From positions 2,294,406 through 2,358,405 of the forward strand of contig NC_083649.1 of the NCBI RefSeq assembly GCF_963576545.1: a DNA stretch of 64,000 bases, given 5' to 3'. The position numbers and the translations under genes are program-made. Within the stretch, counting starts at the first letter, position 1; every line of letters begins with the position of its first letter. This document shows positions 13,600 through 24,555 of the stretch, piece by piece. A model generated the notes under the pieces. The model made no database searches. It saw only the letters and a program-made list of their open reading frames with translations, and had not been told where the DNA came from. This DNA is from Limanda limanda (lineage: Eukaryota > Chordata > Actinopteri > Pleuronectiformes > Pleuronectidae).

Positions 13600-13810
13600 A
13601 GCAGGGGATGTTTCAGTCTACGTACACTTCTTTAGACTCATGAGGTCACTGTGACCTTTGACCTTGACCTTTGACCAGGGAAATCTACTCATCTTTCAAA
13701 ATTTCAAGAAATTCCCTAAACACAGATTCAAGTCATCATGTTCACGAGGACCAGAACCACCGTGTGAGGCCACTGTGACCTTGACCTTCGACCTTTGACC
13801 GGTTATTCTT
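13600..13810. repeat. Dispersed fish repeat carrying DR1-like TGACCTTTGACC motifs
   Basis: TGACCTTTGACC occurs at 13652-13663 and 13665-13676, with CGACCTTTGACC at 13789-13800. The flanking text (GAGGTCACTGTGACCTTTGACC) recurs at 17225-17270 and, degenerate, at about 47380-47410, so it is part of an interspersed repeat. The reverse complement GGTCAAAGGTCA is a direct repeat of the nuclear-receptor half-site with 1-bp spacing, the HNF4/PPAR-RXR type. Function is unproven. Confidence 0.5.
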
Positions 13811-14229
13811 CCTCGTTTCCTTCACTTTCCACCTCTGTCTTCTTCTCATCTTTCATTTTTTAACTTTCTTCCCTTTCTCCTCCTCCTTCACTTCCTCTCC
13901 TGTTCTCTCTGGAACACGAACCCTCATTCACGACTCGCTGGCGTCCTCACAGTCAGAAGCTCGCCCAGTGCTGATCACGCACCCCCCCTCCTCCCTCCTC
14001 ACCCCCTCCCTCCTCACGCCTGGAAGCAGCCGGCTGCTCCGCGGCGCCGATCTGCCGCCGACGCAGCTTTTCACACGGTGAAACCTTTCGGGACACGGGA
14101 AAAAAATAAACTTTCGGCTCTTTTTTTTGTTAGTGTTCAGCAATTGTGTTTCCCGTGCGCTTGTCAATATAATCCTGGGCTGAGTGATGAGTTGAACCCC
14201 CCCAGCAACGTGCTCATTTTTCAGTGCCT

Positions 14230-14400
14230 TGTTTCCAAGGTTCAATAATCATATATTCATCATTCGATCTATCAGCAAGACGCAGCTGCCCGTAACCAAG
14301 GTGACTTACGTCCTGATGTATAACAATCAATAGCTCATCAGAATTATTCACCAGCTTTGACAAACTAATCGATGCACGTTGTTTAGCCGCACACGGAGCT
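14230..14400. other. Candidate conserved non-coding element
   Basis: No usable frame. The block contains several homeodomain- and HNF-like words (AATAATCATATATTCATC, CGATCTATCAGC, AATCAATAGC, AACTAATCGATG) with balanced composition. It looks like a vertebrate enhancer, but only comparison with other fish could show this. Confidence 0.2.
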
Positions 14401-14919
14401 CGCCGTAACTCAACGCCACAAAGAGGCGCCGCAGACGGCCCCCCCGACTCACCTCACCTAATCGGGACGCAGCTCGCAATTAAGTGGAGAAATAAAGGCG
14501 GGAAACGCTAAGAGGCGTCAGGAAGGAGGAAGCTGCACGAGGAGGGAAATCTTTAATTCATGGAAACTGGACGTGTTTTATTTCCACAGATTCATGAATA
14601 ATCAGCCCGACTTTTACAGGTTTCACACGTTTACACAAATATTTTCACCAGGAGACGTGTTGGAACGAGTCAGTGTGAAGGTCTGAGAGCCGATGGAAAC
14701 AGCTGTCGTGATAATCCTGTTCTCGTCCTGCTCAAAGTGTCCAAGTTAGAATCAGAGACCTTCAGATATACAAGTTACCAAAGACATCACAAAGTCACAT
14801 ATGATCATTGCAGCGTCACAGGAATATTAGGAGGTTATGGACGCGTCTGTTGTCAGGATTATGGACAAACCACCAAATGATTTCCATAAAACTTGGAAGA
14901 AGTTCAACCACTTCCTACT

Positions 14920-16316
14920 AAGATAAATTGTACTTTTTGGCTGTTTTAACAACAGTATTTTATTGATCTTATTTACCTTTGGTGACGTTCGGCTTTACAG
15001 ACGTTTTTAGGCGACTTCTCGATATGTCCCTGTGAGTTTTCCACTAATGAAGAAATACTTCAATTTCACATATAATTGTGGAAATTGCGTTTAAACACAG
15101 AAGGCAATTTCCTCAAGTTGGGAACACAAGTGTGTGTGCCGTTTATTAACATCACAACAATGAATACAATATGGCGTTAAGTAACCCAGCATGCATTGGG
15201 CCTCCGACGTCATCACGTTACCCAGCATGCATTGGGATCGACGTCATCACCACGTCGATCCCGGCACAGTCGTACTCATCCCTAACACATTAATTAAATA
15301 ACTGTGTGAAACAACAGTGTGTAGAACTATACTAAGAACGAGGGTGAATTATGTGAGTCCCACTACACGCGAATATTAATAAGTTGAATTAATATATATG
15401 AGAAAGAAAAGGTCCAGATTATAAACTTTATCCCAATCATATTAAATTCTGTTAAAACAATCAGTCATATGAAACTATAGATGTTTGATTATTAGCCTGA
15501 GTTGCTGTTTGTTTCACCTGCATATAAAAATATATAATTTATAAAAAAAAGTTAAACGTACACCCACTCCCTGCAAAGATAAATTGTGCTTTTTTTGTAA
15601 AATATTTACAAGATTATTTCATTATTTTATTGATTTTATTTACCTTTGTGGACGTTCGGCTTTACAGACGTTTGTAGGCGACTTCTCGATATGTCCCTGT
15701 GAGTTTCTTTCACATATAATAATATTAATAAGTTGAATTCATATATATGTTGGTTGAGACACAAAAGATAGTAGTTATATAACAAAGTCATTAATACTCA
15801 GCGTGCAGCAGGTCCAGATTATAAACTTAAACCCAATCATATTAAATTCAGTTAAAACAATCAGTCATATGTAACTATAGATGTTTGATTATTAGCCTGA
15901 GTTGCTGTTTGAGTTTGAACTTGTTTCACCTGCAAAAAGCTTAAACCTGAATAAATTGTACTTTTTGGCTGTTTTAACAACATTATTTTATTTATCTTAT
16001 TTACCTTTGGCTTTACAGATGTTTTAAGGCAACTTCTCGATATGGCCCTGTGACTTTTCCACTAATGAAAAAGACGTCAATTTCAAATATAATAATATTA
16101 ATAACTTGAATTGGGTCAGTTGAGATAGTAGATAGTAGTTATATAACAAAGGCATTAATCCTCAGCGTGCAGCAGGTCCAGATTATAAATTTAAACCCAA
16201 TCATATTAAATTCAGTTAAAACAATCAGTCATATGTAACTATAGATGTTTGATTATTTGCCTGAGTTGCTGTTTGAGTTTGAACTTGTTTCACCTGCAAA
16301 AAGCTCAAACCTGAAC
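14920..16316. repeat. Three tandem copies of a roughly 370-bp A+T-rich unit
   Basis: Copy 1 is 14920-15560 (including a 295-bp insertion), copy 2 is 15575-15953 and copy 3 is 15954-16316. Shared words in order: ATAAATTGTACTTTTTGGCTG, TTTACCTTTG, CGGCTTTACAGACGTTT, ACTTCTCGATATG, AATATTAATAA, GGTCCAGATTATAAA, CAATCATATTAAATTC, ATAGATGTTTGATTATT and CCTGAGTTGCTGTTTG. Copies 2 and 3 are clearly closest (both carry CTCAGCGTGCAGCAG and GAGTTTGAACTTG). There is no coding potential. Confidence 0.9.
15077..15371. mobile_element. 295-bp insertion in the first tandem copy
   Basis: Copies 2 and 3 read CATATAATAATATTAATAA style sequence without a break, whereas copy 1 is split between TATAAT and AATATTAAT. 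The insert starts TGTGGAAATT and ends near CCCACTACACGCG, and contains two direct copies of CCCAGCATGCATTGGG followed by CGACGTCATCAC. No clear target duplication or terminal inverted repeat is seen, so the class is unknown; a short TG...CA solo LTR is possible. The empty sites next door make the boundaries reliable. Confidence 0.5.
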
Positions 16317-17214
16317 CCACTGAGATCTGTCAGGAGCAGGTTTCTCTTTTCCAACAGGAACACGCTTCACGTCACAGTGCATCACATCACGCGTGTTCAC
16401 ACACACACGCAGCTTCCTGTCCTTCTCCCGTGTCACTTCCTTCACGTCTCCGAGTTTCCCTCTGCGTTGGTCCTTTGTCTCCACGAGACAGATCAATCCC
16501 TCACAGGACCCCAACTCGTGAGTGAAATCAGTTCCAGTTTGCTAATGTGGCCTGTCAGCATCGCTCAGTGGAGGTGGAGCTTCTTCTGCAGCCGACAGGA
16601 GATAAAGCTTTGTCTCCCCCCCCCCCCCCCCCCAAGGTCCACTGACCTCCATTTTGCTGAGGAGCACATCTGAGGACACACACATAAAGATGGCAAGGTA
16701 AACACAATCAAGCCCCATCTGTCAGCGGCAGCACAATAACCACACAACCTTTACTTACTATTCATTTGTTTTCTCTTCCCTCACATTAAATATTCATGTC
16801 AAACTGCGTCTCGCTGTTTGTTTATTAATATTTGGGTCCAGGTCGTTGTGTTGCTGTCGATAAACAAAGGTCCAGGTCTTTGTTTGTGTTTCCTGTGTGA
16901 GTGTACACAACACTGCCGACGCCCTTCTTGTCTTTAAACCTGATTATTCCGGTCCCGAGAATAAAGACAGATTTTTATTGTGCCGCCGGTTTAGAGTTGC
17001 AGCGATTTGCCCTTTGATCTGCTGAAAGTAATTTAGTTTTATTCCTGTTACTGATCAGCGATGTGGAAATAAAACCAGACGTGTGTAATATCAGCTTTGT
17101 TTGTGACTGTACAGTAAATCTGATTTATTTGCAGTCAACCTTTTTCAATCATAATAAAACTGCTGTTGACTTAATTCTATTTCGAAACCAACGCCCTGTG
17201 GTTGTGTGCCTCCA

Positions 17215-17330
17215 CCAACCGGTGCAGTTCAGACTCATGTGAGGTCAGCATGTGACCTTTGACCTCTTCAACCTAATCAGTTCATCTCAAGGCCTTGTTA
17301 AGATAATACTTCTCCATGTGTTTACAGTGT
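17215..17330 (+). repeat. Dispersed fish repeat with DR1-like motif
   Basis: GAGGTCAGCATGTGACCTTTGACCTC (DR1-like core at 17253-17264), followed by CAACCTAATCAGTTCATCTC. It matches the wording of the copy at 13600-13810. Confidence 0.45.
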
Positions 17331-19410
17331 TTTATATCTGTTTCTGTTCCGGAGAAAAGGGAAAGCTTCACATTAATATTGCAGGAAACCGGCAGAAGTG
17401 CAGAACTGTCATCTCAGTTTTCATTTTACATGTATATTCACACACGTGGTGGATTTTATGTTGATGTTGTTGCACCAGGAACCCCCCCGTGCCTGATAAA
17501 CACAGATCCTCTGAGGAGGTCACAGCTCGTCCTCCACATCAAAGCCGATCCTCTCGCCGGTTCCTCCGCTCGCCGTTTCCCTCGCCTCGTTTGCGTTCGG
17601 ATATATATTTAAAGACACGGAACGCATGTGAGGCCCTGACAATTAGCGAGGACTGTTGCTGGGTAATTAGTGGGAAGGAAGTGAGCCTCCGACTTCCCCC
17701 TGCCTGCCCCCCCCCCCCCGGAGAGCGCCGCACAGCACTCACAAGCTTTCACACAAACACACACACACACACGCTCACAGAACAGGAACACACAACAACA
17801 CACTGGACCAACACACAGATTCACTGAGCTGCAGTTTGAGGAAATATCCACAGAAATGTGTTGAGAGATGCAAGTTGTCCTTGCTGCTAATTGGGAAGGA
17901 GAGTGGACATAAGGAGACGCGTCCAGTAAAAGCTCATACATGCAGAGAAAGTATGTGTATATACACCTGGGGGGGGGGGGGGGTGAGAGGATTAGTGAAG
18001 GGTGTGGAGGACGGAGAGAAATGAAGAAGGTTGAAGAAGATGAAGGGACGAAGGGAAATGAGAAAAACAATAAATTCCGTCCGGAGCGTCTTCACAAGCT
18101 CGAGTGAAGCGAATGTGAAACTTAATGATGTTTATTTTGAATCAAAGAAATAAATATACTGATGCATTATTCAGAGATTCGTCACACAACCACACACACA
18201 CACACACTGAGGCTAACCCAGGACAGTGAGGACCTGTCGTCAGGTGATTTGTCGGGGGGGCAGAGAAGCAGCAGCTCCTCCTCTGGCTCCAAATCAACTT
18301 TTCCTGACTTTTAGCCGGCGTCCTCTGCGCTCTAATGCAGTTACGCTTCGTGTGTGTGTGTGTAATTGAAGTTTGTACGGGCGAGCTTTTAGTGTAAGTA
18401 ATTGATGAGCGCTCGCTGAGGTAGAGCGGGGGGGCGTCGTGGAGAGGACACGCCTCCGAGCTCCTGCTGCTCGCCGAGCTCGTCACCACAGCTTCCCTGG
18501 AGGACTCTCAGTTTGGGATTTGTGTTTGTACGATGTGTCCGTCATCGCTGTTCTTGTTTCTGACGGACAGTTCCACAATCGGAACTTGTCCCTACTCTCC
18601 CTCCCTTCGTCCTGCGATTGTCTTTCACACCCTCCTCTTCCTCTCGTCTCTTATTTTTCTCATTATTGTTATTATGTCATTATTATTCTACATTATTCCA
18701 TGAAGCAAACCCGTCACCTCGGATTCAGTTTGTGTCACAACAAGAGTTTAAAATTGAAAATCTCAGCTGATCGACTTCAGCTTCGCCAAGTTTTGATTAT
18801 ATTTGACTGACGGTGATGGAAACAACCAATCAACAGTCGCCATGTTGTGATTCACATCATGTTTTAAGACTAATTAGTTCACCAACGTGGGCGAAAAACA
18901 ACCCAATGTATGAATCACTGCCCATTCCCAACCAGTGACTCAGAGAAAAACACACATTCAGCCCATTTCTCAGGGGGAAGACAAAAAAAAACACACAGTT
19001 GTTTGGCAGAAAATGTTTTTTTTTCCTGCAGGAAACCGGCGCTGGCTGTGAGAAACCGAGGGAGAAAGAATCTTCTCAGAGTCTCTGAATGCACACGTGT
19101 CCTGGTTTGAGTCTTAGAGTAAATTAATTATCTGTTTTGTGTATTTAATATCAGGAAGAAAAAGGCTGCATTGAATAAGACAATAGACAAAAAGGCCATT
19201 TGGTCCAAACACTGAGTTTCATGACAGGAGGAAGTTTTATTAACGTGTTGATGCTCAAAATCCTAATTTGTCCCAATTTTTGATTTGTTTAATAAAATAA
19301 CAGCAACATTCGTACTTTGCATTTTGTGCTAATTAGAAAATAAACACGTGTGACATCAGAGGCTGTAAATAAAGATCGACAACATGACAAAAGTCTATTG
19401 AAATCGTCTT

Positions 19411-19468
19411 GACCTCCCCCTGGTGGCTGGATGCAGTATATACTTCTCCATGTTAGCAGATGGGACAC
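19411..19468 (-). repeat. Dispersed fish repeat fragment, inverted
   Basis: CCCCCTGGTGGCTGGATGCAGTATATACTTCTCCATGTTAGCAGATGGGAC is the reverse-strand counterpart of the copy at 8912-9027 and shares the gene-free CCACCAGGGGG core. Confidence 0.55.
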
Positions 19469-20219
19469 GGACACACATTAAAGATGTTTTTTGTCATTTT
19501 TGTTGTCTTATCTCACTGATGTTTAAAGTGTTTATGTTTCTGATCAGTTTGGTTTTAATCAGTTATTTGATGATATAAAAAACAGGCTGATTGACAGATG
19601 AGACTGACTTCTGATTGGTCGGCAGGACCTCGATACCACGCCTCCACTCAATCACTATTTATTCCTGTTATCTCATTGAATTATTAGTGAGTCCTTTGGA
19701 TTGACAAGGAAATTCAATGACTCAACGATGAATAAATGTCGCACAGGCAAAAACTGCTGTGGCAGCCATGATGGACAACGTCTGATGAAAGTCACAGGAG
19801 GACAGAGGGGGGGGGGGGGGTGTTCTGTGGGTGGGAGGAACCAAACCACCAAACCTCCATTAGCGTCTGACGTCAAGTGAAGCTTTTCCTTCATCCGGCT
19901 GACAGCCAGCGCTGAGCCCGGCACAGCTTAGTCACAGGTTACTGTAATTATGGTTCATATTTCATCAGAAGTGCCAGAGGAGGAGACGGACAAATGTAAA
20001 CGTCTCGAAAAAGGTCACACAACGAACAGTTCTGGGGTTAAATGGAAGTTGTGTGATTATCTGCAGCAAATCGGTCAAACTCGCAGATGTCAAAACAATC
20101 ATTTCTGACAACAATGTTTTATATTTGTTCCTCAGGATTTGATGGAAAATTGAAAATCTGCATCTGACTCTTTAAACAGATCCACACCAAATGTAATGGT
20201 TCTTCCTTTTGAATTTTTT

Positions 20220-20375
20220 CAATATGGACGTAGACTCCAGGTCCAGAAAGTGAAGCCAATAGGTAAGTAAAGCCTGTCTTCTGTGTAGTGACCAGCAGGG
20301 GGCGACTCTACTGGTGGTTTCTATAGAAAGTGACTCTACTTCTCACTTTATAACGTCAGTAACCATGAAGGAGAT
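20220..20375 (+). repeat. Dispersed fish repeat fragment
   Basis: GTCCAGAAAGTGAAGCCAAT, then GTGACCAGCAGGGGGCGACTC, then GTGACTCTACTTCTCACTT. I recognise this word order as an interspersed repeat common in teleosts. It has no coding content. Confidence 0.5.
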
Positions 20376-20832
20376 AATGTCTCAGTCTCTAGTTTCAAGA
20401 TACCTAAAGACGATAATTCATCTAATAAATCAAACTGTCCTATGATAACTGAGTTAATTGTGATGAAAACTCTGACAAATGTCTAGAATTGTTTGTAAAT
20501 CACAACAATATCTGCCGAGAAAAATAATTCAGCGAAAAAGCAGAAGAAACATCAAATGCAGTGAAGGAGCAGCTGCTCAGACTCAGAGTGAGTGAGTCAC
20601 ATCCAAGGTTCCTTTGTTTGCTTGTTAGTATTATTTTGTCTATAAACTGTTGAACTTCCTCTTCGTCTCTACGTTGTTCAGCTCGGAGCTTCGCACACAG
20701 ACGACAACACGAGGGAAAGAAAAACCAACAGAAATTGATCTTGTGTTATGTTGATCCTCCACAGCGACTTCAGAAACACGTCTGGAACACAGCATCGACT
20801 AAGAGCTCCAACATCCAAGTCTGGTGCTTCCA

Positions 20833-21076
20833 TGATGATGAGGAGGATGAGGATGAGGATGAGGATGAGGATGATGATGAGGATGAGGATGAGGATGAGG
20901 ATGAGGATGAGAATGAGAATGAGGATGAGGATGAGGATGAGGATGAGGATGAGGATGAGGCTGAGGATGACGATGACGATGACGATGAGGATGAGGATGA
21001 GGATGAGGATGAGGATGAGGATGAGGAAGAGGATGAGGATGAGGATGAGGATGAGGATGAGGATGAGGATGAGGAT
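20833..21076. repeat. (GATGAG)n hexamer array
   Basis: About 40 degenerate copies of GATGAG, with GACGAT and GAGAAT variants in the middle. One frame reads as an Asp-Glu run from an ATG at 20735 to TGA at 21077, and another as Met-Arg. The non-repetitive leader (about 34 residues) has no recognisable domain, so I treat both as repeat artefacts and not as an acidic protein. Confidence 0.9.
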
Positions 21077-23373
21077 TGAGACTTCAGTAATTCTCTCTTT
21101 CTTTAAGCGTTAGTGAACTTTTTTACACAAACTCTGCACGACAATGGGAATGAAATTGACGAAATTCCAATTTTCTGGATTGTAACTGCGAGAGGAACTC
21201 GGCAAACGCACAAATCTACTGTTTCTGTAGTCTGAATATACCTATAGCTATGAATATATATATATAAGTTGAAGAAACTGAGGATAAGAACTCAACAGGG
21301 AAACGAGTCCACTTGGATCAAACGAGTTTTGATCCAACCATCTGTCTACGTGTTTCTAAAAGGTTTAAAATTGTCCTGAGGTCTGAATTTAAGTCCAAAT
21401 TAACTATTTTGTTGTATTTTTTTACAGTGATGATTTAAATTGTTGCGTTTTCATCAAACCCTCTTTAAGAGCTTCATTGATAGAAATCCTCACTTCAGTC
21501 GGCTTCATCGCTCGTGGAGCCGGAGCCGGACGGACGGAGCGGAAAATGCATCTGTGAGCGTCTCGTCTCCGCCGACTTTCATTTGAGCAATTTATTCAAC
21601 GAATGCTGGAGAGCGGCGGCGATGACGCTGATGCTACAGACGACCTCGATATGCAATCACCCTTAAGTGTGGATTTCCTCCCACAGGCTTGATCAAGTCA
21701 CACCATTCTGAGGTGTGAACGTCTATCTGACCGATATGAGGTCAGACAACAGGGCGTGATATCCTCAGTCATTCCTGCGTCTTCAGAAGAAGAAGAGCAG
21801 ATCTCTGTGAAAACCCGAAATGCAATTACCCCCCATCTGGAGCTGCATGTACAGATTCCATGCAGTTATTCTATCTGACAGGGAATAAAACACGCAACAA
21901 TAAATTCATCCTATAGCAGAGTTTCAAGTACGATGCACAACCTGCACACCAGACCCTTCACATGCAGCAGAAGGGTCTCGGGCCAGCACCAATTATTTGT
22001 GCCAGCTCATGCAGATGATGAGCACGATGAAGGAAACCAGGAACAGTCCATCAACTCTCAAGCATCTTCTCCTTCTACAGCAGAACCAACAAATAAGAGA
22101 ATGAGAGTGTTTGATATTCTGCAGGAGAGACGATAAAAACCTCATGAACCTGCAAACCAGAGTCAGACTCCTCCTGACAAACAGTCTCTGGAAGCTGAGA
22201 GGGCTCCAGAAATCCACTTGACATTAAACCCCTCTGGCTCCGCAGCTGCAGAGTGAGGCACATTGCTACAGACTCTGGGAGAAGCATCGTGAGCAGGATG
22301 GAGCGGAGCCGGTCCCGACCGACATCACCACGCTCAGCGACAGTGGATTAGTTCATTTCACTAACGAGCATCGAGCAGAACAGCAAAAAGCTCAATCTGA
22401 GTCGTGAGGAAGTGAGAGTAAAAGCAGCCTTACCTCTTAGTCAGATGCCAGAATGCAGTCGGGGATAAGTCAGAAAACCAAAGAGCTGGTTAACAGCTGC
22501 TGCTCCTCGATATTAAGAGACGCAGGAATTTCTCAGCTCATCAGAAAGGAACTCCCAGGTTCCCCAATTTCTTCTGAGCCTTTCTGCGATTTTTGGGATA
22601 ATCTCAAGTCTGGGTCTTAGAGGCTGGAGTCCAGCAGAACCAGAGGCAGACGGCTCATTTCCATGTGCAACACGAGAGCTTCTGACATGCCTCTTCCTCC
22701 CCTGAGGGCACCGGGCTGCCTCAGACCGGGATCTGGCCGGGGTGGCAGCAGCAGCAGCAGCAGCAGCACGAGTACTGGCAGTTGTGGTAGAAATATTCCA
22801 GACTGTGGCAAGAACTGAGCATCCTTCAGTAGAGAGACGAAGACGAGGAGGAGAAGAAGAAGAAGAAGAAGACGATCCAGAACCGCAGAGCAGAGCGCAC
22901 AGCCAGCGCAGCACTCTCCGACGCTTAAACCCCCCCGAAACGGGCAGATTGTAGGCAGGAGGCAGGCAGGTCCACACGGCACAGAGGGGAGAAGAGCTGC
23001 TGTTGCATCAACATCGCTCTCAGTCTAGTTTTCTTCCTCTTTTAGGGACGAAAAAAGAACAAATCAGCATCAGAGCTGCGAGAGAAAGACCAGCAGCATC
23101 ATCATCTGGTCCCCGGGTCTCCTGAAGTCTGCACGGGACCGAGTGGGACTGAGAGAGAGAGAGGGGAGACAGCGAGAGAGGGGAGAGTGTATGCATGCAT
23201 GTGTGTAAATATGTGTGTGTGCAAATATGTGTGTGTGTGTAAAGATGTGTGTGTGTGGAACAGAAGGGGGGGGGGAATCAGGCGCAGAGAGGAGAGAGGA
23301 GAGCGGGCTGAAGGCTGCGAGCGCAAGTGGAGCCGGAGAGCGATGTGAAGGAGTAGAGATGAGATGTGAGAGA
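21077..23373. other. Gene-free stretch; short CAG tract
   Basis: No assured gene. (CAG)n lies at about 22746-22768, and GAAGAA repeats at about 22850-22872. A 67-codon open frame at 21933-22136 (plus), which ends RMRVFDILQERR, has no domain I can name. The purine-rich 22980-23370 part resembles a vertebrate 5' UTR in texture, but no linked coding sequence is visible. Confidence 0.4.
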
Positions 23374-23443
23374 GGAGGAGGAGGAGGAGGAGGAGGAGGA
23401 GGAGGAGGAGGAGGGTTTGGGGCGAGATGCCAGGGAGAGAGAA

Positions 23444-23474
<31 letters not shown>

Positions 23475-23612
23475 AAGAGAGAGCAGCTCACACTGTCAGT
23501 GACTACATTAACAGCGCTGAGTAGGTGGAGTTTTCCTTGCAGCAGTGGAGAGGGAATCATGATTTGAAACCCAAAAGAGAGAGAGAGGGATAGAGAGAGA
23601 CAGAGTGAGAGA

Positions 23613-23708
<96 letters not shown>

Positions 23709-23788
23709 CAGGGTGTTTAGAGGTTAAAGAAACCTGTGAGGAGTGACGACACAGAATTAGTGGAGAGAGAGAGAGTGAGTGAGGAGAA

Positions 23789-23867
<79 letters not shown>
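23374..23867. repeat. Clustered (GGA)n, (GA)n and (GT)n microsatellites
   Basis: (GGA)n at 23374-23413, GAGA/AAAG at 23425-23490, a pure (GA)n of about 90 bp at 23617-23706, and pure (GT)n at 23791-23867. The polypurine run is long enough to form triplex DNA in principle. Confidence 0.95.
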
Positions 23868-23868
<1 letters not shown>

Positions 23869-24375
23869 TGGGCCGGCAGAGACTCCAGCTGCAGTGATGC
23901 TGGCTCCCTGACAGGCCTCCTCTCGCCAGGGGTCGTAAACATCGATTAGAATATTTAAAGACGCACCCGCACACGCACAAAAAGACTACACACGGACACT
24001 TAAAGGCTCTGGCTCACACACACACACAAAAATACACACAAAGACCACAGGGGTTATGTTTTCACACCTTTACGTTTATTTGTTTGTTTGTTTGTTTTTT
24101 GAGCTTAAACAGATTTCCACCCAACTCGGTAAAAGGAGGAGACATGAAAAAGAAAAGAAAGGTCCTGATAAAAAGGGGAGGACCCAGAAGTGTGTCTTTA
24201 ACATTGTGATATATGAAGTTTGTGGACTTAATTGTCACTAATTTCCCAGAGAATCATTAAGGGGATAAATGGGCCTTGGTGCAGGTTTGAGTTCTAATGA
24301 AACACTTTCTAGTTCATTACATTTTCCCATGTAGGTTATTTGTTGCTGTGCAGGTATTTAAAATTCAAATATATC

Positions 24376-24555
24376 GAGTCGGTGGCACAGTGGTACAGCG
24401 ATTAGCACGGCTTCCTCCCAGCTGGGTTTGAATCCCTGTAAACATCAAAGACATTTATAGGTGAAGTCGTTAATATTCAGTGGAGGTGAAGACGAGTGCG
24501 AAGACCTGCGATTCGCCAATTATACGCTTTATAGACAATAGATAAACGGATGTAA
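24376..24555 (+). mobile_element. tRNA-derived SINE-like fragment
   Basis: GGTGGCACAGTGGTACAGCGATTAGCAC resembles a tRNA D-arm with an A box (TGGCACAGTGG). About 45 bp on, GGGTTTGAATCCC is a good B box. The tail GCTTTATAGACAATAGATAAACGG fits the degenerate end of this common fish repeat. It lacks a foldable acceptor stem, so it is not a functional tRNA gene. Confidence 0.6.

Larger units (their letters stand above)
12448..14919. other. Gene-free stretch with simple runs
   Basis: No gene recognised. It contains long C or G runs (about 12834-12848, 13041-13052, 13231-13242) and the DR1-rich repeat described separately. Two blocks with enhancer-like composition occur, near 13250-13320 (ATGCAAAT octamer) and 14230-14400. 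Confidence 0.5.
16317..20832. other. Gene-free stretch with scattered repeats
   Basis: No gene recognised. It holds C-runs (16617-16633, 17708-17719), a short CA tract near 17757-17772, copies of dispersed repeats (17215-17330, 19411-19468, 20220-20375) and G-runs near 17969-17982 and 19807-19820. Enhancer-like wording occurs around 16690-16780 and 16930-17060 (CCCTTTGATCTGCTGAAAG), unverified. Confidence 0.5.

Noticed and set aside
20735..21079. 114-codon acidic Asp-Glu protein
   Set aside because: It is the translation of a GATGAG hexamer array; the short leader has no domain and a second frame (Met-Arg) is also open.
21933..22136. 67-codon plus-strand frame ending RMRVFDILQERR, possibly transposase-derived
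   Set aside because: No metal ligands, catalytic residues or terminal repeats around it support a transposon origin; too weak to call.
22513..22977. 154-codon minus-strand frame with Ala and Ser runs
   Set aside because: The runs come from CAG and GAA repeats. A second minus frame (22617-22982) and a plus frame (22742-22954) overlap, and no domain is seen.
24381..24440. Functional tRNA gene
   Set aside because: A and B boxes are recognisable, but no acceptor or anticodon stem can be formed; it fits a decayed SINE head.
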